Source: Candidatus Rubrimentiphilum sp.
Lineage (GTDB): Bacteria; Vulcanimicrobiota; Vulcanimicrobiia; Vulcanimicrobiales; Vulcanimicrobiaceae
Assembly: GCA_035710515.1 (NCBI GenBank)
Contig: DASTDE010000001.1
Location: forward strand, 682,001-746,000
Direction of reading: 5' to 3'
Length of the DNA: 64,000 nucleotides
Of this stretch, positions 1-7,803 are shown piece by piece. Made by a program: the position numbers and the translations under genes. Below the pieces are notes generated by a model. It made no database searches, had not been told where the DNA came from, and saw only the letters and a program-made list of their open reading frames with translations. Numbering within the stretch: position 1 is the stretch's first letter; every line of letters begins with the position of its first letter.

Positions 1-993
1 CGCGCGGCGGTAGTCTTTCGGCAAGATGTGCGTGGGATTCGAACCGGAAGCAAACGCGGTAATCGTGACGCCTGCGCGGCGCAGCGCTTCCATGAACGCG
101 ATGCGCGCGAAGTCGGCCGGTTTTTGGATATACCAAATCGTCAGGCTCGGTTTTGCGCCGGCCGCGACCGCACCGCTGACGTGCAGCGTGCCGTTCGCAT
201 CCGCTTTTACGCTCAACGGTTTTGCTTGTGCGGCGTTCGCAACGGTCATAACATCCGAGGCAAGGCGCATCGTTCCGATCTTCGGACGCCAGTCAACGAC
301 CGCAGCCTGTCCGACGCTTGAAGGTGCAGCGGTGATGTCGACGACGTTTTCGTTAATCCAGATCGGTGCCATGACGCCGTTGGGCCAGCCGTCGTAGTTG
401 TTGAAGAGCCGGTCATCGATCGCAACGTCGCCGATGATCGTGCTGATACCGGCCGCTCGAACTTGTCGCGCCAACTGGTTAAAGACCGAAAGCGGATCGG
501 AGTTCTTCAGAAGTGCCGGGCCGGCAAGCCCGACGTCTCCGTAGTTGTGATCGATCTCCGGGAAGTTGTTGAACGCGAGCGTGCCGTTGGATTGCTCGCG
601 CAGACCGAAACTAAAGTCGCCGGATGCGACGAGGATCAAATGTCCGGCCAGGATGCCGCCGCGAGGCACGCTCGTTGCGTAGACCGGGGTGCGGAAGCGA
701 TAGTCCGGACCGAACGCTTTCAGGGCTGCCGTCGTGCTGTACACTTTCATGATCGAGCCGGGCACAAACATGCCGGCGCCCTCGCGGTCGATGAGCTTCT
801 CGCCGGTTGACGGATCGACGACGACGATTCCCCACCGGCTGTGTGTGTATGCCGGCTTGGATGTGATCTGCGCGATGGCGTCATCAACGCTTTTCGGGAC
901 GGGGGAGCCGAGCGAGCCGCTCAGGTTACTGCATCCGGCCGCGGCCAGCAATCCGGTTACGACGCAAGCAAAAAGGAATGGCCGGTGATGCAT
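1..993 (-). CDS. dacB: D-alanyl-D-alanine carboxypeptidase/endopeptidase, PBP4 (DacB) type, 3' end outside window
   Basis: Penicillin-binding protein 4 family enzyme that trims or cleaves peptidoglycan cross-links outside the cytoplasmic membrane. The start is ATG 993-991, with GGAGG about 8 nt upstream. The N-terminus is a lipoprotein signal ending in LAAAGC (Cys about residue 21), so the protein is probably membrane-anchored. The serine nucleophile motif SxxK is visible as SIMK at about residues 80-83, inside the typical context VPGSIMK. The following residues, with a glycine-rich ASGDFSFG stretch, fit the PBP4 insertion region. About 331 codons are present; the rest, with the SxN and KTG motifs, lies left of base 1. 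The gene starts about 50 nt downstream of a strong terminator-like hairpin on the same strand. Confidence 0.9.
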   Translation of the reverse strand, partial: MHHRPFLFACVVTGLLAAAGCSNLSGSLGSPVPKSVDDAIAQITSKPAYTHSRWGIVVVDPSTGEKLIDREGAGMFVPGSIMKVYSTTAALKAFGPDYRFRTPVYATSVPRGGILAGHLILVASGDFSFGLREQSNGTLAFNNFPEIDHNYGDVGLAGPALLKNSDPLSVFNQLARQVRAAGISTIIGDVAIDDRLFNNYDGWPNGVMAPIWINENVVDITAAPSSVGQAAVVDWRPKIGTMRLASDVMTVANAAQAKPLSVKADANGTLHVSGAVAAGAKPSLTIWYIQKPADFARIAFMEALRRAGVTITAFASGSNPTHILPKDYRRA

Positions 994-1042
994 AAGCGTA
1001 CCTCCACTAGAGGCGTTGGTCTAAGTGAATGTCACGCCCTTC

Positions 1043-1079
1043 GAAATAGAACAAGGCGCTCGTCGATGAGCGCCTTGTT
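1043..1079 (-). terminator. Rho-independent terminator of the structured RNA, upstream of dacB
   Basis: Perfect 12-bp stem, AACAAGGCGCTC against GAGCGCCTTGTT (1050-1061 and 1068-1079), with a 6-nt loop. On the minus strand it is followed by CTATTT, a T-rich tail. It ends about 50 nt before the dacB start codon, so it could separate the RNA from dacB or act as an attenuator. Confidence 0.7.
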
Positions 1080-1236
1080 GATGGTGTGATACGGACGCGA
1101 AACCCCACTCACACGGTATCACACCACCTTACCGAGAGCCAAGCCCCCGGGCTGGAACGTGCGAGAATCGAACTCGCGGCACCGTGGGGTTTCGCGCCCG
1201 GTGTCGACACCATCGAAACGTCCCAGCGTTGGCTCT
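1045..1236 (-). ncRNA. candidate structured RNA with tRNA-like acceptor and T-arm, or leader of dacB
   Basis: Read on the minus strand. An 8-bp helix (1229-1236 with 1135-1142) encloses a 10-bp helix with one G-U pair (1218-1227 with 1151-1160). Directly against the inner helix is a T-arm-like hairpin, GCGAG-TTCGATT-CTCGC (1161-1177), just as in a tRNA. A self-complementary GGTGTCGACACC lies at 1200-1211. Downstream is a hairpin with an 11-bp stem (1082-1092 with 1116-1126). Thirteen bases of its loop (1096-1108) are perfectly complementary to 1184-1196 inside the first domain, so a long pseudoknot is possible. A 12-bp hairpin with a T-rich tail closes the unit. There is no proper anticodon arm. 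It could be a standalone RNA (Y-RNA-like or a degenerate tRNA/tmRNA relative) or a cis-regulatory leader for dacB. Confidence 0.5.
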
Positions 1237-1263
1237 TTCACGACACGCTCGCTAATTGACAAG

Positions 1264-1338
1264 GCCTCGCGGGCCTCGACGGGCTCGGCCGTGCCCTTCG
1301 ATTCCTCAGGATGACATCCCGACGGGCTCACCATGACA
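1264..1338. repeat. dispersed GTCATCCTGAG/TCGAAGGA-type intergenic repeat, copy 1
   Basis: Contains CCTTCGATTCCTCAGGATGACA followed by a shorter GGGCTCACCATGACA, a pattern shared with about eleven other places in the window. It lies just upstream of the Asp-box protein gene. The in-frame codons upstream of ATG 1350 come from this repeat and are therefore not thought to be part of that gene. Confidence 0.7.
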
Positions 1339-1379
1339 AATGGCGGGCCATGGCCTGGAGGACGACTAAACCTCGCTCT

Positions 1380-4300
1380 ATGAAGCGCCTTTTTGCCGTC
1401 GCCCTGATAGGGGTATTTCTCGCTCCGATCGCCACCGCTCCGACGTCAGCCCAGGCCGCCAGCCCGGCGGCTGCCGATACCACAAGCCCCACGCAAAAAC
1501 TCATGAGTAAGCTCCAGTGGCGCAGCATCGGGCCGTTCATCGGCGGACGGGTCGTCGCGATCGTGGGCGTGCCGAGCGAGCCGAGCCTGTTTTACATGGG
1601 CGGCGTGCAAGGCGGCGTGTGGCGCAGCAGCAATTACGGCACGAGCTGGGAGAACCTCACCGACGGCAAGTCCGGATTCGGGATGAACGCTTACAGCATC
1701 GGCGCGCTCGCGGTCGCGCCTTCGAATCCGAAAATCATCTACGCGGGAACCGGCGAGTCCGACCTGCGCGGCGATTTCTCGACCGGCGACGGCATCTACA
1801 AAACGACCGACGCCGGCAAAACCTGGGCATACGCGGGCCTGCGCGACACGCACACGACGACCGCGCTTGCGATCGATCCGCGCGATCCGAACGTGGTCTA
1901 CGCAAGCTCGATGGGGCACGTGTTCGCGCCCAACGCCGAGCGGGGCGTCTTCAAAACGACCGACGGCGGCAAGACGTGGACCAAAGTGTTGTTCGTGGAC
2001 GAGAACACCGGCGCGAATGACGTCGTGATGGACGTGCGCAATCCGAACGTACTCTACGCCACGATGTGGCAAGCCTCGCGCAAGCCGTGGAATTTCACCA
2101 GCGGCGGCCCGGGAAGTGGTCTGTACAAGACGAGCGACGGCGGCGCGCATTGGAGCAAGATATCCGATAATCCCGGCTTTGCACGCGGATTGCTCGGGAA
2201 GATGGGCGTCAGCGTTTCCGTCACCGATCCGCGCAGCGTCTACGCAATCGTCCAAGCGCAAAGCGGCGGCATCTTTCATTCCACCGACGGCGGTGCGACA
2301 TGGAAGCGCGTCAATGCCGAAATGAAGCTACGGCAGCGCGCTTTCTACTACACGGCTATTTATGCCGACCCAACGAACGCGAAGGTCGCGTACGCGCCGC
2401 AAGTGGACGGCGTCTTTAAAACCACCGATAGCGGCAAGACCTGGAAGGCGATCACGCGGCCGGGCGATCATCACATCATTTGGATCAATCCGCGCAATCC
2501 GAAGATCTTGCTTGAGGGCGACGACGGCGGCGCGATGGTCTCGGTGGATGGCGGCAAGACGTGGAGTTCGAAGCAAAATCAGCCGACGGATCAGTTTTAC
2601 AAAGTTGCGATCGACAAGCAGTTTCCGTTTCACGTCTACGGAGCGTCGCAAGACCACGGCGCGTTCGAAGGACCGAGCGCATCGCAAGAAGGCCTTGGCA
2701 TCGGCGCTTGGCACAATGTGGCTTTGGGCGAGAGCACGTGGATCGCGCCCGATCCGAACAATCCGTACGTGACGTACGGCAGCGGCTACCAAAGTTCGAT
2801 GGCGCGTTTCGATCGCCAGACCGGCGAGCAGAAGAACGTCAGCCCGTGGCCCAAGTACATGTCGGGCGTGGCCTCGTCGGAGAGCAAGTTCCGCTTCGGC
2901 TGGACGCATCCAATCTTTTTCTCGCCGTCGCGACCGCACGAGTTGTTGGTGGCGGGCAACGTGGTCTTTTCCAGCTCCGATTACGGCGAGCGCTGGCAAC
3001 AGCTCAGCCCCGATCTCACGCGCAACGACCCGAATACCGAAGGCCCGACCGGCGGGCCGATCAATTACGATCAAACCGGAGTCGAGACGTTTCCGGATAT
3101 TTCGTCGCTGGCCGTATCGCCGCTGACGCCGGATTTAATGTGGGCGGGATCGGCCGACGGTTTGGTGCACGTGACCACCGACCACGGCGCGCACTGGAAG
3201 CTCGTGACGCCGCCGGCACTGCCGCAGTGGGCGCAGATCAGCTCGATCGAGCCGTCGCACGTGTCGGCCGGTACCGCATATCTTTCTTCGTCGCGTTACC
3301 AGTGGGACGATTTCCATCCGTACATTTATAAGACCACCGACTACGGCGCGACCTGGAGCGCGATGACCAGCGGTTTACCGGACGATCAATACGTTTTCGC
3401 GGTGCGGCAAGACCCGCGCGACGCGCGCGTTATGTTCGCCGGAACACGCAGCACGGCTTATGTGAGTTTGAACGGTGGCGGAAGCTGGGAGCCGCTGACC
3501 CTCAATTTGCCGTACGTGCAGGTGCGCGACATCGGGATCAATGCGCGGCAAGGCTCTGTCGTCGCGGCGACGCACGGGCGGTCGTTTTGGATCTTGGACA
3601 ACCTCAGCGTGATCGAACAGACCGCCGACGGCATGAGTGGTTCACCGCTGCTCTTCGCACCGGAGACGGCCTGGTTGACGCATGAATACACGTCGGGAAC
3701 TGCGCGAGCCGGCACCGGCCAGGGGCCGACGTACGGAACGAGCGTGTTCTTCGATCTGCCGTCGGACTACAACGGCACGACGCCGGCGACGCTCGCGTTC
3801 CTGGATGCGACCGGCCGCACGGTGCGCAGCTTCACTCTGCATTTGCACAACAAGAAAGAGAAGAAGCCGTCGCCGCAACGGCTCGCTAACCGAGACGAGG
3901 CGCAGATCATGGCGGATGATTTGCGCGACCTCACTGCAGTCGATCCCGGGATGAATCTGTTCGTCTGGGACATGCGTTATGGGCCGGCGACCGAGGCGCG
4001 CGGCGTGCAAGCGTTCGGAACGGATGATTTCTCCGATACGGTCGACGGGCCAACGATCGTGCCCGGCAAGTATTCCGTCGTGCTGACCTACGGCGGTGAG
4101 AAGATGCAGCAGCCGTTCCGCTTGATGCTCGATCCGCGGTTGCATCCGGCTTCGGGCGAACTGGCCGCGCGGCTGGCGCTCTCGAGGCAGATCATCGGAA
4201 CGCTCGATGCGTTTAACCGCGCGGTGAATGCAGCCGAAGCGGCGCGGGCCAGTCTGCCGGCAGCCAGACGCGCGCAAGTGGATGCGGCGCTGGCAGAAAT

Positions 4301-4493
4301 GGTGCAGTTTAACACCCATTCGAGTGAAGGCGACCTCGCGCACGAGAGCAAAATGCGCGACCATCTGGCGTTCCTGCTGGGCTCGCTGGATCTAGCCTAT
4401 CAGGCGCCGACGCCGGCCGAATACGCGATTTACAACGAACTGCGCGCGCAGGCAGCGGCGCAAATTACACGTCTACGAGAGGCAATGCACTAA
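1380..4493 (+). CDS. exported Asp-box (BNR/sortilin-VPS10-like) beta-propeller protein
   Basis: Exported protein of about 1037 aa. Starting at ATG 1380 gives a clean signal peptide (MKRLFAVALIG, ending near SAQA), with GGAGGA about 17 nt upstream; the longer open frame to 1311 runs through an intergenic repeat. The body has many Asp-box repeats of the form TTDGGKTW or STDGGATW spread over roughly residues 60-720, which form blades of a beta-propeller as in sialidases and VPS10 domains. The last 300 residues are a non-propeller region ending in a charged helix. Such proteins are often annotated 'glycosyl hydrolase', but no catalytic activity can be inferred here. The next gene starts 2 nt after the stop, so the two are probably co-translated. 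Confidence 0.8.
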   Translation: MKRLFAVALIGVFLAPIATAPTSAQAASPAAADTTSPTQKLMSKLQWRSIGPFIGGRVVAIVGVPSEPSLFYMGGVQGGVWRSSNYGTSWENLTDGKSGFGMNAYSIGALAVAPSNPKIIYAGTGESDLRGDFSTGDGIYKTTDAGKTWAYAGLRDTHTTTALAIDPRDPNVVYASSMGHVFAPNAERGVFKTTDGGKTWTKVLFVDENTGANDVVMDVRNPNVLYATMWQASRKPWNFTSGGPGSGLYKTSDGGAHWSKISDNPGFARGLLGKMGVSVSVTDPRSVYAIVQAQSGGIFHSTDGGATWKRVNAEMKLRQRAFYYTAIYADPTNAKVAYAPQVDGVFKTTDSGKTWKAITRPGDHHIIWINPRNPKILLEGDDGGAMVSVDGGKTWSSKQNQPTDQFYKVAIDKQFPFHVYGASQDHGAFEGPSASQEGLGIGAWHNVALGESTWIAPDPNNPYVTYGSGYQSSMARFDRQTGEQKNVSPWPKYMSGVASSESKFRFGWTHPIFFSPSRPHELLVAGNVVFSSSDYGERWQQLSPDLTRNDPNTEGPTGGPINYDQTGVETFPDISSLAVSPLTPDLMWAGSADGLVHVTTDHGAHWKLVTPPALPQWAQISSIEPSHVSAGTAYLSSSRYQWDDFHPYIYKTTDYGATWSAMTSGLPDDQYVFAVRQDPRDARVMFAGTRSTAYVSLNGGGSWEPLTLNLPYVQVRDIGINARQGSVVAATHGRSFWILDNLSVIEQTADGMSGSPLLFAPETAWLTHEYTSGTARAGTGQGPTYGTSVFFDLPSDYNGTTPATLAFLDATGRTVRSFTLHLHNKKEKKPSPQRLANRDEAQIMADDLRDLTAVDPGMNLFVWDMRYGPATEARGVQAFGTDDFSDTVDGPTIVPGKYSVVLTYGGEKMQQPFRLMLDPRLHPASGELAARLALSRQIIGTLDAFNRAVNAAEAARASLPAARRAQVDAALAEMVQFNTHSSEGDLAHESKMRDHLAFLLGSLDLAYQAPTPAEYAIYNELRAQAAAQITRLREAMH

Positions 4494-4495
4494 TA

Positions 4496-6652
4496 ATGAA
4501 GCGATTTCTCCCCGCGCTGACCGCGTTCGCGTTACTTTCCGCCATCGTGCCGGTCCGTGCGGCGCTCTGGCCCGAGCCGAATCAAACCACCGTGGCGAAA
4601 GCCGCGCCGGGCTTCGCGAACGGCGCCGATCCGTTCCAATGGCTGGAAGACAAGGACGGCGCGAAATCGCTGGCGTGGGTACGCGCGCAGAACGCCAAGG
4701 CGTTGCCGATTTTAACGAGCGACCCGCATTACGCCAACATGTACGCCGAGGCGTTAAAGATCGCCCAAGCTACAGACCGTATTGCCTTCCCGCGGACGAT
4801 CAACGGCGAGATCTACAACTTCTGGCAAGACGCCACGCACGTGCGCGGCATTTGGCGCAAGACCTCGCTTGCGAGCTACCGCACCGCGAATCCGTCCTGG
4901 ACGACGGTGCTCGACCTCGATGCACTCGCAGCGAGCGAAAAGGCGAATTGGGTATGGAAAGGCGCCAACTGCGTCGAGCCGCAGGAAACGCGCTGCCTGA
5001 TTGACCTCTCGGACGGCGGGGAAGACGCGGTCACGATGCGCGAGTTCGATCTGACGACCGATAAATTCGTGCCCGACGGCTTTGTCTTGGATCGCCAAAA
5101 ACAAGACGTCACGTGGCTGGATGAAAACACACTCCTCGTCTCCCGTGCTTGGACGCCGGGCGAAGTGACCGCTTCCGGCTATGCGTACGACGTGCGCAAG
5201 CTCACGCGCGGCCAGCCGCTTTCATCGGCGACGCCGCTGTATAAGGGCCAGCCGAGCGACGTTTCGGTGCGCGCGTTCGTCGCCGTTGACGGACAAGGCC
5301 ATAAGGCCGCGTTCGTGGATCGCGGCGTCACGTTCTTCACGAGCGAGGAGCGCATCCTGACGCCGACCGGTCTTGAAAAACTCAACGTTCCGGAAAAACT
5401 GGAGATGGACGGCTTGGCCGGCGGGCGTTTGTTGATCAAACTCGACCAAAGTTGGAACGCGGGCGGCAAGAACTTCGCCGCCGGCTCATTGGTGCAAGTG
5501 CCGCTCGCGCAAGCACTGGCGAACCCCGGTAGCCTCAAACCTGCGCTCGTGTACGCGCCGGGGCCGCGCGATACGCTTGACGGCGTCGACACGACCAAGA
5601 ACGACCTGATTCTCACCGTCTACCAGAACGTGCGCGGCCGCGCGCTCATCTACTCGCCGGCGGGCGCCGGCTGGTCGGTGCGCGCGCTGAAAATTCCCGA
5701 CATGTCGTCGGTCGGCGTGACGGATTCGAATCTGCAAAACGATGGAATCTTTTTCAGCGTCCAGAGCTTTTTGCGTCCGACGACGCTCTACTATGGCAAC
5801 GCTTCGACGGGTTCGGTTGCGGAAGTCAAATCGCTGCCGGCACGCTTTAATGCCAGCATGGACGTCGTGGAGCAACACGAGGCCGTCTCGCGCGACGGAA
5901 CGAAGGTTCCGTACTTCCTCGTCCGTCCGAAAAACATGGCGTTTAACGGCCGCAATCCGACGGTCTTGACCGCGTACGGCGGCTTCCTGATCTCATCGAC
6001 GCCAAGTTATTCCGGCACGGTGGGCAAGCTCTGGCTCGAGCGCGGCGGCGTGTACGTGGTCGGCAACATTCGCGGCGGCGGCGAGTTCGGTCCGGCGTGG
6101 CACGACGCCGGCCTCAAGACGCACCGCCAGCGCATCTACGACGACTTTTATGCGATTGGCAAAGATCTTGTCACTCGCCGCATCACCGATCCGCGTCATC
6201 TCGGGATCGCCGGCGGTTCGAACGGCGGACTGCTGATGGGCGTCGAGTTCACGCAGCATCCGGAGATGTGGAACGCCGTGCAAATCGAGGTGCCGCTGCT
6301 CGACATGTTGCGCTTCGAGAAGATTCAGGCCGGCGCGTCGTGGGTTGCCGAATACGGCAGCGCCTCGGTTCCGGCCGAGCGCGCGTTCTGGCAGAAGACC
6401 TCGCCGTATCAGAATATCAAGCCCGGCGTTGCCTATCCGGAACCGTATATTTGGACGACGACCAAAGACGATCGCGTCGGCCCGCAGCACGCGCGCAAGT
6501 TCGCCGCCAAACTCGCGGCGATGCACGTGCCGTATCTATTCTACGAAGTGCTCGAAGGCGGCCACGGAGCCGGTGCAAACCTCAAGGAGAGCGCGAAAAC
6601 GACTGCGCTGGGCTGGACGTACTTCGCGATGAAGTTATTTACTAAGGTCTAG
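4496..6652 (+). CDS. prolyl oligopeptidase family serine peptidase (S9), exported
   Basis: Serine peptidase of 718 aa with an N-terminal signal peptide (MKRFLPALTAFALLSA...VRA). The order is S9A N-terminal propeller, then alpha/beta-hydrolase domain. The nucleophile elbow is GGSNGG with Ser at about 575, the acidic residue is in KDDRV at about 658-659, and the His is in EGGHGAG at about 690. This is the full catalytic triad of prolyl oligopeptidase-like enzymes, which usually cleave short peptides. The two-nucleotide spacing from the preceding Asp-box protein suggests a shared peptide- or glycoprotein-processing role outside the membrane, which is inference. Its 3' end overlaps the convergent small gene by 11 bp. 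Confidence 0.88.
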   Translation: MKRFLPALTAFALLSAIVPVRAALWPEPNQTTVAKAAPGFANGADPFQWLEDKDGAKSLAWVRAQNAKALPILTSDPHYANMYAEALKIAQATDRIAFPRTINGEIYNFWQDATHVRGIWRKTSLASYRTANPSWTTVLDLDALAASEKANWVWKGANCVEPQETRCLIDLSDGGEDAVTMREFDLTTDKFVPDGFVLDRQKQDVTWLDENTLLVSRAWTPGEVTASGYAYDVRKLTRGQPLSSATPLYKGQPSDVSVRAFVAVDGQGHKAAFVDRGVTFFTSEERILTPTGLEKLNVPEKLEMDGLAGGRLLIKLDQSWNAGGKNFAAGSLVQVPLAQALANPGSLKPALVYAPGPRDTLDGVDTTKNDLILTVYQNVRGRALIYSPAGAGWSVRALKIPDMSSVGVTDSNLQNDGIFFSVQSFLRPTTLYYGNASTGSVAEVKSLPARFNASMDVVEQHEAVSRDGTKVPYFLVRPKNMAFNGRNPTVLTAYGGFLISSTPSYSGTVGKLWLERGGVYVVGNIRGGGEFGPAWHDAGLKTHRQRIYDDFYAIGKDLVTRRITDPRHLGIAGGSNGGLLMGVEFTQHPEMWNAVQIEVPLLDMLRFEKIQAGASWVAEYGSASVPAERAFWQKTSPYQNIKPGVAYPEPYIWTTTKDDRVGPQHARKFAAKLAAMHVPYLFYEVLEGGHGAGANLKESAKTTALGWTYFAMKLFTKV

Positions 6653-7049
6653 CTATGCGGACGCGGACGGTGGCGGTGTGCGAGCCATCGTTGAACACCA
6701 CCACGCACGAGCCTTCCGCCTTTTTCGTATTGAGGCGAATGGTCGCATAGTAGTCGTTCTCGTTCGGCCGGCCGCTGCCTGACGACTCAACGGCGCCCAC
6801 CTTAAAGTCCGCGACATCGGCGAGCTCGCCCTTGCAGGTGTTCTGCGTGAGCTCGACCTTGCCGGTATGCGATACCGCGGTGATGGTGACGGTCTCGCGA
6901 TCGGGGTCGCTGTTGTTCATTCCCTTCCCGCGCGGCTGCAGCGTGATGGAATTCGAGGGCTCGATATTGATGGATGCGAGTGCGGTCGCGCCGGCGGCCA
7001 GGACCAGCATCGCCGTGAGCGCGCCAATACGTTGAATCGTGGTGTGCAT
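6642..7049 (-). CDS. small exported protein of unknown function, Ig-like beta fold likely
   Basis: Protein of 135 aa starting at ATG 7049, preceded by AGGAGG about 10 nt upstream. A signal peptide (TIQRIGALTAMLVLAAGATALA) leads a mature part rich in beta-strand patterns (TVTITAVSH, ATIRLNT, SCVVVFNDG, ATVRVRI) with two cysteines that could form a disulfide. This resembles a single Ig-like or BACON-type domain, but no family is assigned. The open frame continues upstream to 7094, but the ribosome-binding site and signal peptide favour 7049. The tail overlaps the S9 peptidase stop on the other strand. Confidence 0.65.
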   Translation of the reverse strand: MHTTIQRIGALTAMLVLAAGATALASINIEPSNSITLQPRGKGMNNSDPDRETVTITAVSHTGKVELTQNTCKGELADVADFKVGAVESSGSGRPNENDYYATIRLNTKKAEGSCVVVFNDGSHTATVRVRIARP

Positions 7050-7059
7050 AAAAATGCAT

Positions 7060-7215
7060 CCTCCTAGAAGTAGTCTGGGAGAGGAACGCTTCACCGCTCG
7101 CTAGGGTTCCTCCGGTCTGAGGGCACCCTCCGACGCGCCTGTGATGCGATTTATGTCCCGTGAATGCGGGACGGCATCGCCGCCAACCCGAGTCCTAAGG
7201 GCTTCTCCAGGACGT
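7060..7215 (-). promoter_or_regulatory. structured 5' leader of the small exported protein gene
   Basis: The 150 bases upstream of the start at 7049 hold several hairpins: 7192-7196 with 7209-7213, 7155-7160 with 7167-7172 (GTCCCG/CGGGAC), 7119-7122 with 7127-7130, and 7081-7087 with 7106-7112 (7 bp). On the minus strand the motif GGAGGAACCC followed by GGTGAA recalls the core of c-di-AMP riboswitches. The other half of that aptamer is absent, so no class is assigned. Confidence 0.25.
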
Positions 7216-7234
7216 AAAGAAAATAGAAGACGCT

Positions 7235-7702
7235 GTGCATGAATCATTCGCCGAGTATGTTAGTACGCTTCATCCGTCGTTCGAGCGCCTCGTGAATATG
7301 TCGCCGGTGAAGATAAGCGACCTCCGCGCCCCGCTGCCTGAGAAGTGTGTCTATTTGTTCAGCGAGAATGGGCTACCGCTGTACGTCGGGCGAACGAACC
7401 ACTTCCGGCAGCGCATGCGACAGCATTCAATTCAGGCCTCACAGCACAATCAAGCGGTCTTTGCCTTTAGGTTAGCGCGCCACGAGACCGGAAAAACGGT
7501 AGCTGGCTATACAGGGCTTACCTCACGGCGTGCGTTGTTAGAAGATCCGGTATTTGCCGATGCTTTCCAGCGTGCTAAGGCTCAAATTCGTGCAATGGAG
7601 CTTCGGTTCGTTGCCGAGGGGGATCCGCTGAGACAAGCCCTGCTTGAAATATATGTTGCCGTCGTGCTGAAGACTCCCCATAACGACTTTGAAACTCATT
7701 AG
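7235..7702 (+). CDS. GIY-YIG domain protein at the edge of the defence island
   Basis: Protein of 155 aa with a GIY-YIG-like nuclease core: CVYLFSENGLPLYVGRT followed by HFRQRMRQH, giving the YLF...YVG strand pair and the catalytic-type Arg. The C-terminal part (residues 90-155) has no recognised domain. The start taken is GTG 7235; ATG 7298 just before the domain is an alternative, and neither has a strong ribosome-binding site. It converges on the restriction operon (its stop is about 100 nt from the end of res), and its base composition is A+T-richer like the island. A nuclease role in defence is inference; a free-standing repair or mobile-element role is also possible. Confidence 0.65.
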   Translation: MHESFAEYVSTLHPSFERLVNMSPVKISDLRAPLPEKCVYLFSENGLPLYVGRTNHFRQRMRQHSIQASQHNQAVFAFRLARHETGKTVAGYTGLTSRRALLEDPVFADAFQRAKAQIRAMELRFVAEGDPLRQALLEIYVAVVLKTPHNDFETH

Positions 7703-7803
7703 CAAAGCCGTTGCCCGAACCAAATCGCAGTCTCGTAAAAAGGCTGCGGCTCAGAACACACCTTTTTTGCGGGCGTGGGGGTCGCTTCAACGCGCGCGCT
7801 AGA

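Noticed and set aside
1152-1223. A 72-nt tRNA gene on the minus strand
   Set aside because: The acceptor (7 bp) and T-arm fit, but there is no acceptable anticodon stem with a T33-type loop and the D-arm is a self-complementary GGTGTCGACACC. The helices continue beyond the tRNA boundaries, so a broader structured RNA fits better.
1045-1236. A normal tmRNA
   Set aside because: The 5' to 3' tRNA-like ends are only about 70 nt apart, and no tag reading frame or multiple pseudoknots lie between them.
1311-1379. Upstream start of the Asp-box protein
   Set aside because: The bases to 1338 belong to a dispersed repeat, and a signal peptide begins only at 1380.
7060-7215. c-di-AMP (ydaO) riboswitch
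   Set aside because: Only one half-motif is present; the conserved CAGCTAAC-type second half is missing.
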